Below, piece by piece: positions 12,622-24,901 of a DNA stretch of 64,000 nucleotides. Made by a program: the position numbers and the translations under genes. Location: assembly GCF_041260155.1 (NCBI RefSeq), contig NC_091933.1, positions 7,962,501-8,026,500 on the forward strand. The letters run 5' to 3'. This DNA comes from Ptychodera flava (taxonomy: Eukaryota; Hemichordata; Enteropneusta; Ptychoderidae). Every line of letters starts with the position of its first letter. The stretch's first letter is position 1. The notes below the pieces were generated by a model. That model was not told the DNA's origin. It saw only the letters and a program-made list of their open reading frames with translations, and searched no databases.

Positions 12622-13292
12622 GAGAAGAAATACAAGAAAAGAAGTACTGTAATGATGACCAGTGAAACCAGAAGTGAGAGAGAGCATGTCAAATTTCAAG
12701 CTTCTAGCAGGCACAAGGTAAGTTATACTTTGTCAGTTCTCTGGCATAGTATTACACGACATATTTGAATGTTATTCTGTGTTCTGGATTTCCTCAGGAT
12801 TCTGAAATTTGTAACATAGGGTAGTACATTGTAGTATATTTTTAAATTGCCAGTAAAAGTAACTTGCATGAAAAGTTCTATGGAAATTTAGCTTCAACAT
12901 AAATAGTAGTTTTAGATACTTGCTCAATGACTTGTAAAAAATTCACATGTACATTGGTGAGGGAAATGCCTGTATTCTATTTCCCACATGTCCATGCAGG
13001 GACACACATTGTACCCTACAAGTATTCAAACTGTGCTGGTGAACACTAAACATACTTAGATGATATATCATTGTCATAGTATATCTAATTTTACTATGTA
13101 ACCTTCAAAATTTTGATACATGTCTGAGAAAAATATGAATTAATAGCTATGAAATTGTGAATTGTATTTCTTACCAGTACACTGTACTGTAAGTTAAGGA
13201 ACATAATTCATATTTCCATGGCTATTCATACATTTCAGAATGCCCCATATTTCTGAATATTTATTGTATAATACTAATTTGTTTGCATTGTG

Positions 13293-13345
13293 CAGGTGCT
13301 GATGTTGGTTGACTGATTCCAAAGTGAAGCTGTGTCCAAGCACTT
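13293..13345 (+). pseudogene. Partial duplicate of the 12,198 exon start
   Basis: The intron end and exon start TTTGTTTG..TTGTGCAG followed by GTNCTGATGTTGGTTG and AAGTGAAGCTGTGTCCA match 12,181-12,245. Here a short stretch is missing (the bases encoding the first part of CPSLSE) and the frame meets TGA at once. It is followed by a 22-bp direct repeat (TCTGGAAGAGACCCTGCCAT twice, near 13,358-13,405). Confidence 0.6.
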
Positions 13346-13585
13346 AGTGACTTTATTAATCTGGAAGAGACCCTGCCATTCAAGTCTGGAAGAGACCCTG
13401 CCATTCGGTTCTTCCCTGTGTATCAGCTGGAACAGGCAGAGACAGGAATCTCAGCGTCTTGACATTCTTGCAAGTGACCAGTAGAGATTTCTGCCTGATC
13501 CTTGAATCAAGGCACAGTGACTGTGGAGTCTATGACTTATGTGCAAATTTATTGTTGTTGTTGTTATTGTTGTGTTCTGGATTGC

Positions 13586-13591
13586 AATAAA
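13586..13591 (+). terminator. Polyadenylation signal AATAAA
   Basis: AATAAA in the context TTGCAATAAAAGTATTT, after a T/G-rich run (TTGTTGTTGTTATTGTTG). It is a plausible 3' end for the transcript that contains the 12.2-12.6 kb exons. Confidence 0.45.
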
Positions 13592-13727
13592 AGTATTTAG
13601 TTACTTTATAATGGTTTTTTGATTTTTATTTCATTCAATGGTACATTGGTATATATGTCGTTTGAAAGAAATAGTACAGAGTATGAGTCCGCAATGTTTT
13701 TCAATTTTAGGTCAGTTAAGTTAGAAG

Positions 13728-13747
13728 GGGGGGGGGGGGGGGGGGGG
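13728..13747. repeat. Poly-G tract
   Basis: An uninterrupted run of about 20 G. Similar G runs occur at about 27,222-27,240 and 34,020-34,029. Such tracts are prone to length errors. Confidence 0.9.
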
Positions 13748-13849
13748 TCTGAGGCCAAACTTAAGCAATTAAGTTAGATTTATTATATTGAACTTTTGAT
13801 GTTGCCCCTTAGTCTGTGCAGCTAAACCAGTAGTGAGTTAGCTTGTGCC

Positions 13850-15640
13850 GGGTGAAACTCCCCTGTATCGCGTTCACCCCACTCAACGCGTTCACATAAT
13901 CCTACTCACACATTTCACATGAAAACAGAACACAGATCATTGCACTCCAGACGATCACCCAACTCACACGTTAATTCACAAATCACGCACTTGAACCAGT
14001 AAATAAACCCAGAGAATCAGACGTGCTGGCGGCAGGGTCTTTGTTTTTACGTTTTGAATGCAGTGATTTCAGCAGTAATTCCTGCGGATCATGTAGGTCA
14101 ACGTCAAACGTACCTACACAACTGGTGTCCGTGGGACCGAGTGTAAGCCGTTCCCAATCCAGTTAACTTGAAGTACAGCATCGCATCGTCACCTTTACAA
14201 TGAACTAGTTGACTTGTTCGCCGATAAACGACAAAGCAAACTGACCGAATTATGAATGCACTAGTTTTAAACTTTTGTAATGAATAGTTGGTGGGAAAAT
14301 GCTCGACGTTTCGGGCTTTTTGACACGGTGACAGTCGTTACGGGCCCTGGCGCTGGCTCGGGCGATGCATCGACTGCCGATGCCGGGTCCGGCTAATGCA
14401 CCGTGCCTAAATTAGCCTACCTTATTTTTACTCTGACCTAATGCATCACCACTTGAAACGTAAAAAGCATTCTCATACTCAAGCAACAGAAAAAAGAGTT
14501 TGAACAAATAGCACTCCAGATTCAAACGAACAGTGGACGTACATCACAATCAAAACAGTTACACATGTGTGTAAGTCGGATATAAATATGACTCTCTCCG
14601 TCTCCATCGTTACAGTGATCACGTTTAAAATCCCGCTCTCGCGTGGCTAGTGATATCATCACTCTTTGGGCTCCATACCACGTGATCGCCTAACATTTTG
14701 TAAACACAAGCGCCGCGAACTTCGGTTTTATTACCGTTCGTTATTCACAATCGGGTGTTAGTTTCGACTTATTTCCTTGTCAATCGACAATTAGGAAGGG
14801 ATAGATATAATCTAGCTGGGTTTTTATCATGTAGTCGGTCGGAAAAAATGGTCAAAGTTGCCGCTACTATCCCTTTAATTTGAAGGCCCGAATTTCTGTC
14901 CCCGAAGTGCGTTCTACCTTGAGGGAAAAGCGAAGGGCAAGGCTGACGGTGCTGTCGTCTTCCTTTAGACTACTTTTGCTACTTTAAAGTTAATTGGAAA
15001 TGCCGCTTGTTTCTGCTACTTTCTGCAGAATAGATACGAGGTATTGAGATTGCACTGATTCGATTGCTATCGCGTCGGAGTGCTCCTTTACACTAGAAAA
15101 AGGGTGAAAAAATTGATGACGTACAACATGGATTATGTGAGTTGTTCGTCACCACAAAAGGTGGCTAGCTTGGCCAGTTCACAAATATGCAGCTTATTTA
15201 CTTTCACCGAGTTTGACCATAAAGCCACCACAGAGGTATTTAAGGTCAAAGGAGTACCACTCCTATCATCTGTCATGCACTAATGGACCCCTCAACGAGC
15301 CACAAAGAAAACTGAGGGATACTGAGTATCGGAGCTTACAAACGCTCATGAATAGTAAGTCATGGTACATAGGGCAATAGAATGTTGTTACAAGCGGCGA
15401 GGTGTTGGTAGATACTCACTGACTCATGACTGCTTATTATTGCTTACCTGAAGGCTGCACATACTATAAACCAGACGGCGCACATGTAGTTTTTGAGTTA
15501 ATATATTTGGGCTTACGGTGTGTAACTTTGTGTAATTTCTAGGCACAACAAATAAAATAAAACTTCACACCCAAAATCAACAAGAAATTATATATTATAT
15601 ATATCGATTATCATATACGTAATCGTTGTAAGCTGTTGAT
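13850..15640. other. Non-repetitive, CpG-richer stretch upstream of CLCA copy A
   Basis: No exon could be supported here. CpG density is higher than in neighbouring introns (for example around 14,300-14,400 and 14,690-14,770). I looked specifically for the missing CLCA signal-peptide exon, with its conserved NGYTGI..I segment followed by a splice donor, and did not find it. The region could hold a promoter, but no clear core element was identified. Confidence 0.3.
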
Positions 15641-15674
15641 GCACTCATTCATATTCTTACATGTACGCAAACAG

Positions 15675-18600
15675 GAGATCCTCACAGGTGCCTCAGGCGC
15701 CCTCTACCGGGCAACGAAACAACGAGCCTTCTTCAAGGAAATTACTATCTTACTGCCGAACACGTGGAGCAACGACTTAGTCAATGTTGAAGCCGCTAGT
15801 GAAATATTTGACGCCGCCAACATCATTGTAACGAAACACGAGAACGTCGGCAGAGAAACCCCGTACACCAATCAGTTTGGTTCTTGTGGAGAAAAAGCTG
15901 AGTATATACACCTAACAGATAAGTTTATTCTGGACAGCCAATGGACAGTTGACACGTATGGTGACCCAGGTATATAATCATAACAGCATTTTAAAGACGT
16001 TAGATCTGTGTTAAGGCTGTTATTACGATTTTACTGAGATATAGGTATACCAATAAAGTCTCTCTAATTGATGCTGGAATCTCCGCAAATGAGCCACAGC
16101 GTATTCTTATATCATAAAGACATAGAGAGTTTTTTTTAAAGACAGATTTCGCACTAGAGTTTCCATTGTGAACTGTCAACAAAGAAAATTATTTGAAGTA
16201 AAGCTTTCACCAAAGGAAATATACGCACCAAAATTATTCTACAGTGTGATTTAGACTGCAGGAATACTAGGATTTTTTTTTAAATTTCATAATGTTTTAA
16301 AATCGCTTGGGATCGAACTTTAAACATTGAAGAGCTTTTTCTGTCGGCAACTGATACTTGAATAGAAAACAAAAAGAGTAAAACATTTCGAAGCCATCTT
16401 GTCGTTCTCTTTGTAATTTTTTGTGCGTTTGCTATGATGTCAGATATCTGACGCGAGAAATTGCAGTTACTCCTCGGTAATTAGCTTTTCTCTACTTTCA
16501 GCAAAAGTGATCGTGCACGAATGGGGTCACTTGCGATGGGGACTATTTAATGAGTACGCCACCAACTCCTTCGAACGATTCTACTTGGACGACAATGGTA
16601 ACGTTGAACCAACACGATGTTCGCGGGCTGTGATAGGGAAGTCGTACGATTCTGAGACGGGGAAACGTTGTAACGTGAACCCTAAGAGCGGTAAACGACC
16701 TGGCAAACATTGCCGTTTCCTTCCCATCATGTCTAATAGAGCGACTGGATCATATCTGTTTATGAGTTTCTTAAACTCGGTAGGTAAATAATTAGTCGTC
16801 CAATGTTTAATTCGATGAGAGATTTCACAGGGTTTAACCACAAACTTTTCAATATAAAGCCAGAAAATTAACTTGAGCATTATCCGACTAAATTTAATAT
16901 CTGTCAAACAAAGATTGAAAACAGAATTTATTGCAAACATTATAGAGAAAAGAACCATCGCCTTGAACGATCCAAGTTTACCGAGCGACTTTCGATGACT
17001 CTTTGACTTGAAGTTTAAAAGATTTAAGGCAGTTAGCCGTCTATCGACTTAACCGCAAAAATAACCTACACAGGGAACAAAGCGTTCTGAGTATCGTTGA
17101 TCAGCAAGTTACACAATTTTTCGGCTTAGTGCAACAATAAAATGTTTACTTCTACAAAATACTACGATTAGTGCCATGTTAAATCGTATGTTTTCTTTGC
17201 AAAGTTGGCAGGGGTGCTAAAACGTTATTTCAATGAGGTTGTTAACTTCAAACCACTATGCTCAAATCGATGGAAAAGAAGTATTTATGATTTTAAATTC
17301 TGACTTTTTGACCAAACTTTGAACAAAAGAAGTAAAACAATTACGGTTACTAGGCGGGTAAGCAAGGCTCACCGTAAAATATTGTGTACTTAAAGATGGT
17401 AACAAATGTCAACGACCTCTATAATGTTTTCGCTTATTTTTTCATTCCATTCCCAATAGCTCCGTATGAATTGAATTGAATTGAATCGAATCTTCTTTTA
17501 CATTTGTTAGTTTTCATTCACAAAGGAAACCGCTAATTTAAAACATGTCTCCCATAACTATTAATATAGCAAATCGTCGCTCTCTTCCAGGTCGTTGAAT
17601 TCTGTCATAGTGACGTCACTGGTGATCAATTGTCCCTTCACAATGCCATGGCTCCTAACCAACAGAACATACAGTGTTCATACAGGAGTGCCTGGGACGT
17701 AATGCTGGAGTCAGAGGATTTCAAGAATAACAGCAATCCAGCCCGGCAGGTGACTGACACCACGCCGACTTTCCATGTCATCAAGTCGGCTCCACTTCGA
17801 ATCGTTTTGGTTCTGGACGTCTCGGGAAGCATGTCAACGGTAAAAGTAAATCTAGAAATATACGGAAGGTGCAATTACAGCCATTAAAGTGATGCCAATG
17901 CATTGACTAGATCGGACATTTTAAATGTTGAAATTAAGATCGTTGGTCAGTGAAGGTCAGTTTATCACACTGTCGCTGTGTCCGAGCCATTTCACAGAGT
18001 TGTGCGATGTTTAGATTTTATACGAAACTATTGTGGCCACATTCTTTGGTGCAATTCACAATGTGTTTGTGTACATTCAAATTTACATTTTTTTTATAAA
18101 TATGATACCAAGCATACATACATCTATTAATACGTACACCAACATGACACAATGTAAACTTGGAAATAATGATGAAATAACAGTGGAGAAATATACAGAT
18201 AGTGTGGCTCACTGTTCAACATATATATATTCAGCGGAGGCGACTGGAAACTGGACACCCAATTTGCAAATTACCCAGCTGTATTGCTGGCCATATAGTG
18301 AATTCACTTGGTAATTAGCAAGCGACTTTGGTAACTTGTCAGCGATATCGTTTTTCATTTCAGTCAGGTGCAGACACTTTGTGCAAGCAGGGGGTATGTT
18401 GCCATAAAGCTTATCTGGGTTTGTATAATTCAGTGTAGGGGTGGCTGCTTGTTGCTTCATGGGATTCAAAATGAATAAAGATAATAATAATATCTGGAAT
18501 AATATCATACAGTGGAGCCAAAGTAAACCCACTCAATAAAGATATTTCATCAAAATACATTTGGTCTCATTTACTGCTCTCTGAATTTCAACAAAATCTC

Positions 18601-21600
18601 CATCATGTTCATGAACTGTAAGTGTTGTGTTATGAATGAGTGGTTTCTTCCAAATAGAACAGCCAATGATTGGATATGACTTTTTGGCGGCAAAACTTCA
18701 GAGGCCGATGATCAGTCAAAACAATGTGTCCCGGGCAGACAGTGTGTCTGGGGAAATTGAAAACAACTGCACTGCAGACAGTCTGTCTGGGGAAATTAAA
18801 AACAGCTGCACTGATCTTCATATGTAACTAACAAGACACTGTGATAAGGTCAAAATATGTACAAGAAATTTTGTTTGGTCTGCAGAGGATAAATTACAGT
18901 GACACCAGTTTTTTCCTTTGATTATGGTATAGGTAGGACAAATAAGTTGTCTGAATAAGACTAGTGCATGGACCAGTGCGTGGTAATGTTATCTCAATCT
19001 TCACCACAGAGTGCCAATCATCAACTCTCATTTATAACCCTTGGAAGAGCTGGTTTTTCATTTGTACAAACAGAATTTCTGACTGCATCAAGTTGGCTTA
19101 ATCAACAGTAAAGTGGCCTCCAAAGTTGCAGTGTCTCTATAGTTCAAAGTTACATGTATTAGCCGAAATGATAACTTCTCCTGAACCTCACTTTAAACTC
19201 GTTTGGGTTGTTTGGGTGTAAACTGAAACCACGAATGAGGCCAGACAAAGAGTCTCCACATGACTACACCCCACTCAGAAGGGAACCAGCTGCACTATTT
19301 GGAAGAAACCACTCATTTACAACACGTGAAATCGACACAAACAAAAATAATTTTATTGAAATTCAGAGAGCAGTAAATGAGACCACAAGTGTAGATTGAA
19401 AAATTATCTTTATTTCAGTAGTGTAGTATATTATATCCCAATTATATCAACACAAATATCATAATTATTTTTATTCATTTTGAATCCCATGAAGCAACAA
19501 GCAGCCACCCCTATACTGAATTATACAAACCCAGATAAACTTTGTGGCAACTACGCCCTGCTTGCACAAAGTGTCTGCACCTGACTGAAATGAAAAACGA
19601 TATCGCTGGCAAGTTAACAAAGTCCCTCGCTAATTACCAAGTGAATTCGCTATATGGTCAGCAATACAGCTGGGTAATTTGCAAATTGGGTGTCCAGTTT
19701 CCAGTCGCCTCCGCTGTAATTTGCTCGAAAGTTTCAGGTTATAAGCATTGGAGTCAAGAGTGTAAAGTTTTGATCAAAAGAACAAATCTTTTTAACTCAG
19801 GGAAATTCTGCTGTCTGCTATATGAATGCGTTTGACTACAAAACTTCCGACGGCATGCTGTTCCCATTACAGATGTGCATTTACATTTGTAACACCTTCA
19901 TCTGATCAAAGATAAAACAGAAATCCGATGAGTACGGTTTGAAGCGAAGTGGAGGGGGTGTCATATCTGAACGTTTTGTCAGATACTCGCCTTTCAGACG
20001 CCAATCTTGTAATTGTTACTGTTTCGTAACACCTGCCTCCGCTGAATCTTTCCTCAGAACGATCGCATTGGTACTCTGAATCAACTAGCCACAAAATACA
20101 TTCAAGCGACTGTTCCAGATGGTCATTCTGTCGGAATTGTTGAGTTCGAAGACGATGCAGTAATTACGTCAGATCTTCGGGAACTGCAGGACGGCAAGGA
20201 TCGTGAAGAGTTGGCAAATCTACTCCCAGTCTCAACAAGAGACTCCACGTGTATAGGATGCGGATTGGAAATTGGTATAGATGTAAGTAATAATACTAGA
20301 AAGACATAATTCATAATATGGTCGTCGTACAAAGGAATATAGCGTGTAACGAAAATATATAAATATATCTGTAAAAGAATGTAACCCATTCACATAACTG
20401 GGTCGAATAGGTCTTAATTGATCTATTCAGATACCAATCACTCAACAATTAATCTACATACACGCATGAATGATAGTAACGTATATCAAAAGCCTGGAGT
20501 GACGTTTTATGCGCATATTTACATCCATTATGGACTTTCCACATATTTTACTTAAAGGTGCTGGAGAAGAATGGACATTCTGCTCGTGGCGGCATTCTGA
20601 TTTTGATCACAGACGGTGAAGAGAATGAGTCTCCAGATATAAATGATGTCAAGCCAGCTTTGATAAGTAAAGGAGTCTGCGTTGACACGGTGGCAATAGG
20701 TACGTCAGCAGATGAGAAGTTGTTGAGTCTATCCGAAGACACATGTGGACTCTCCTTTCTTCACAGTGAGGGCGCCAGCTCTACTGGACTGAGCGATGCG
20801 TTCTCGGCAACAATTACTTCCAGGATTGGAGGAAACTCGAACGCATCTTTCGAAGTAAGTTATTTCCTTGAGTTCTCACCAATCAAAATATCTTTACAAC
20901 CATTTTCAGTAATAGAGCGCGAAGCCACTGCAGTGAACTGCAATAAAACTGCTCGCACTAATTAGTTTCAGCTGTAGCCAGCTGGCAAAGTCGACAACAT
21001 TGTATGTCCCATGCAGACAGTTTGCCTGGGGAAGTTGAAATAAAAAAGATTTGTACATGGACCAGTGCATGGTAATGTTACATTGTATCTTAATCTTGAA
21101 CACAGGGTGCTAATCGTAAACTCTCATTTACAACCCGAGCGTCAGACAGAGCTAGTTTTGCCTTTGTACAAGCAGACTTTTTGTCTGTATCAAGTAGCCT
21201 TGTTCAACACCAAAGTGACCACGGCTACAGCTGAAACTAATTAGTGTAAGCAGTTTTATTGCAGTTCACTGTAGTGGCTTCGCGCTCTATTACTGAAAAT
21301 GGTTGTATTTTGTGAAGAGACATAGTCAGTGCACGATATCTCTGTTTTCGGACGTAACTTTCTAAGCGGTTTCAAGAGCTTTTGTTATACATATTCACAA
21401 AAGAAAGCAGGACCATCTACATTTCGCTGTTCCACTAATTCTTGGTAGAGATTTCTGTTAGAAACATAAAATAACGACATGTTCAATGTACAACCAAATC
21501 GAATATAAATGAAAAATGTAACAATCAACTTAAAAAACAATACAGCACAGTGTTCTACTGTAGAATGGCTGCGTTGTCATTATGGTGTGATGATAATTCG

Positions 21601-23899
21601 AGTTGTGCGCAGTCCGGTCGGTACATAATTGCTTACACTGAGCTTTATCTATTCTTTTCACCTAGCTGTACAGTGAGAAGCAGGCTATACCTTCAAATGA
21701 AACATTGAAGGGTACCATCGTCATAGACTCAACAATCGGCAAAAACACTAAGTTTTTCTTCCTGTGGACTACTACGTCACCGATTTCCGTCGTTCTGTAT
21801 AGACCGAACGGGACAGCTATTGACGAAACTTCACTTTACTACGAGCGCAACGATGGATCGCGGACCGTGTTGATTGAGATACCTGGCATCGCTGAGGTAT
21901 GATTTTTAAAAACTTCAATAAAAATGTTTATACTTACCTTGACGTAGTTTTCTATTCAACATTTCAATTATGGAATTCTATTGAAGGGGTATGTATTAGC
22001 CCGCACTAACTGAGTACAGTAAGTGCTGAAGTTTATACAACATAGTGCATTTTCTTCAAAAATGAGGCTGTGATCTCTTGTATAACCACGTGAGCCGTCG
22101 CTGAGCGACGTCACAAACTGGTAGACATAGCCTTATGAAACCGAGTTCAGCATATTATAAAATATAATAAAATATGATAAACTCGTACTGTTGAATACGT
22201 GTCGTTGTCTTTTATTAAGTGGAATTGAATATGTCAATCAAACCATTTTGGAAATCACAAGTGTGCTCAGTAAGTGAAGCAATACACGTACATCCTTGTC
22301 AATTTATTATTGCTATTCAAAACTTAATTGAAATCAATTGCTAATGTTCTGGAAATGCAAAAATAATTACTGCAGTTGTCGTTTCATAGGGAATCGGATT
22401 GTTGGAAATACTATCGTGTCGGGTTATATCCCAACCTACATACTTTCACGAGCCTGACTAACAATTTATAGTTACTTTAAAAATTTGCCGTTCGTAAACT
22501 GTCGTTGCTCTGTAGCTTTGCGAAGCGTCTTAGACTCTTAGGAACGACACCATTTTTCAATATTTCGACATCATGTATGAGTAATTTAAAAAAATAGTGA
22601 AAAATTTCAACCTAACTTTGAAATATCCAAAAATACAAAGAAATTAATGCGTTATTTTCCAAATACTTATCCGCAGTGAATGATTTTTGTTACATGAAAA
22701 CAAGTTCTTGCAAGTAGAAGGCCTTACACGCAACTGTGAAACTTGATCAATGCATTCTTACAATGGCCATTACTTTCTAGTCCGGTACGTGGCTATATGA
22801 AGTAACTGACCATCAGGGCGAAGACATTGAAATATCTGTACAATCCAACTTAAGGGAGGACACACAGCCTATTCGAGTGACCACAACGACCAGCAACTCT
22901 CTGATCACTGAAACACCGGCCATGACTAACATTTACGCACAGGCTCAGCGAGGATACGCACCGATACTAAAAGCAGACGTGGTGGCGACAGTGGAAAGAC
23001 CACACCCTCACTCGCCAGTAAAAGTTAATCTTCTCGACAATGGAGCAGGTATTGTTTCCATCTTTAAGTGAAATATTTGCTATTTTAGTGAATGTTATTC
23101 TGTAATTATTTGTGATAAAAGCGAGTTCTAGAAATAGGTATTTATATCATTTCAAGATATATTGATTGCTAGTTGAGTGCATTTCTCAAAACATGCTGGA
23201 TGGTGCGGGAACGTTTTCATTCTACAACCCCAGGAAAAGTGCATCATAGAATTTGAACCATCTTCCAAGGTTCTTGCTTCTATGCGGAAATCACATATGG
23301 TTGGCCGATGTGGAGAAGTGTAGGCTGAGTATTCGGGAAACACTTTGTCATTGTTCATGTTTTGTAGGCAATATTTGAAGGAATCTTGGAAGAACGCAGT
23401 TATTGTATTGTATTCGTATTTTATTACTTTGTTTTCGAATTTCTCATCAGGGGCTGATTTCACTGAAGATGACGGCGTATATTCCGGTGTGTTCTTGGAC
23501 TTTGTGACAGCAACGTGCCCAAATTGTCGATACAATGTCAAAGTCACCGCGGTTGACACTGATGGCACAGCTCAAGTTCCCATTTCGACGTTCACCGGTG
23601 GAGTATTGCCTATTCGACCACGTGAGTGTGCTATATTTTTAACAGAATTTTATTTGCTTTGTCTGCTTTGCATTTATTCGATGATTTCCTGAATAAAACA
23701 AAATATAACGTACTCACGTGTCTGTTCTTTCTTCTCTCCACCCCTCTTCAATTCTACCCATGATTATGAGCCCCGATGAAAATTACTATTTCAGTAACTC
23801 GGCCGCTCAGTAAAAGTGTAAATAAATAAATAAATAAATAAATAAATTGTCTGTCTTATTTTCTCTGTCTCTCCTGTGTTTTCCTCTCTCTGTTCTGTT

Positions 23900-23942
<43 letters not shown>

Positions 23943-24901
23943 GCCTGTCTGTCTCCCTCTTCTCTCTCAGCTAATGGTATCGACGAGAATACAAACATTA
24001 CCGAACGGTTGGTCCATTTTATAGAGTGGTGTCTGGTGGAGTTATTCAAGCACCCTTGACAATACCTCCTGGTGACAACTTCCCGCCATCCCGAATCACA
24101 GACCTGAGAGTTGCCGCCACATCGTATGACAACCAAACGGTCACCTTAGCTTGGACAGCACCCGGTAATGACCTTGATCGAGGGACAGGTAAGATAGATT
24201 TGGAAATTTAGTGCTTGCTTCAGAATGACATTATTTTATTTGGAAGCACACAGTATTACAATTTATTTTGTGTGGAGACTAATTTCGAAGACCAATATAT
24301 GGGCTATTTAATTTTTGTTTAAATTTGTTCACATCTTGTTCGTCAACTTGTCATTTCCTTTGTTTATTCCAAAATGTTCATTGGATAATCAAGAGTATAT
24401 TGACATTTTTCAGCTTCCAAATACCATCTGAGGTACAGTGAGATCTTTGAAGTGTTTTATAAAAACTTTACGAACGGCATGGAAGTGTCAAATTCGAATC
24501 TCACAGTCGGGAACTTGTCATCTCCGAAGTCCTTCGGCAAAATGGAAACGATGACGGTTCTGATGCCAAGCAAAGATGAGAACATCACGTACTTCTTCGC
24601 CGTCAGAGCACGTGACGCCCCAGGCAATGTAGGACCACCGTCGAATATTGTTTCGGCCACTATTGTATATGATGACCCGGATGAAATCATCATCATCACG
24701 ACCGAGTCTCCGGACACAACGCTAGACACTGAAACGGAAGTAGACATGCAGAGCGGGCAAATATCGATTTTTCTAATCATTGGTTGCTCTGTAGCAGGTG
24801 CCCTGCTTGTGATTGTAGTGGCAATTATCTTGTCTAAGTGCTTGATTAAAAACAAGAAGTATTTGCCCGATAAAGAAGGGGTAGAGAACATCGCTTTTTA
24901 A
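15675..24901 (+). CDS. CLCA family protein, copy A (exons 2-11 found)
   Basis: A CLCA protein is a secreted or surface metalloprotease-like regulator of calcium-activated chloride conductance. Exons: 15675-15969, 16502-16779, 17591-17839, 20058-20282, 20558-20854, 21666-21896, 22781-23048, 23451-23621, 23971-24188, 24414-24901. Exon 2 has the YTNQFGSCGE cysteine segment. Exon 3 has the zinc-protease signature HEWGHLRWGLFNEY. Exons 4-6 form a VWA domain with MIDAS DVSGSM and ITDGEE. Exons 7-8 are the beta-sandwich, and exons 10-11 a fibronectin-III-like segment. A C-terminal helix (IFLIIGCSVAGALLVIVVAI) precedes a short basic tail. All exons fit phase except exon 10, which is 218 instead of 219 nt and shifts frame (see separate entry). 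Exon 1 with the signal peptide was not found within the 15.6 kb upstream. Confidence 0.85.
18232..19716. mobile_element. 1.5-kb foldback element in CLCA-A intron 4
   Basis: The left arm starts CAGCGGAGGCGACTGGAAAC (18,232); its reverse complement ends at 19,716. Inverted similarity runs through about 440 bp of each arm (to about 18,670 and 19,285), including GCTTGTTGCTTCATGGGATT and the AATGAGTGGTTTCTTCCAAA segment. The interior holds a 40-bp tandem duplication (GCAGACAGTNTGTCTGGGGA at about 18,737 and 18,776) and a core at about 18,966-19,125 that is also found in the foldback at 20,896-21,306. No transposase was found. Confidence 0.8.
20896..21306. mobile_element. 411-bp MITE in CLCA-A intron 6, starting 42 bp after the donor
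   Basis: Inverted ends of about 85 bp: ACAACCATTTTCAGTAATAG from 20,896, with its exact complement ending at 21,306. Arms include GAAGCCACTGCAGTGAACTG / CAGTTCACTGTAGTGGCTTC. The interior (about 21,053-21,225) is clearly related to 18,966-19,125 in the larger element, although the arms differ. It lies just past the exon 6 donor at 20,854. Confidence 0.85.
23819..23947. repeat. Two tetranucleotide microsatellites before exon 10
   Basis: (AAAT)n at about 23,819-23,846 and (CTGT)n at about 23,901-23,952. The CTGT array merges into the C/T-rich run that ends in the exon 10 acceptor TCTCTCAG (23,970), so the microsatellite supplies part of the polypyrimidine tract. Confidence 0.9.
24006..24026 (+). 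other. Frameshift site in CLCA-A exon 10
   Basis: Compared with copy B exon 10 (219 nt), this exon has 218 nt. The alignment gap falls in GGTTGGTCCATTTTATAGAG here against CTAATAGGTCGTTTTAAAAG in B. As written, the frame stops at TGA 24,058; the downstream frame then resumes FN3 homology (IPPGDNFPPSRITDLRV) in another phase. It is either a disabling mutation or a one-base assembly error. Confidence 0.8.

Noticed and set aside
18209..18532. Minus-strand frame of 107 codons and the plus frame at 19,542-19,835
   Set aside because: These are the two inverted arms of the same foldback element read in the same sense; the shared peptide (TKCLHLTEMKNDIA) follows from the inverted repeat.
23807..24136. 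Minus-strand reading frame with Asp/Arg/Gln repeats
   Set aside because: Translation of the CTGT microsatellite and the antisense of CLCA-A exon 10.
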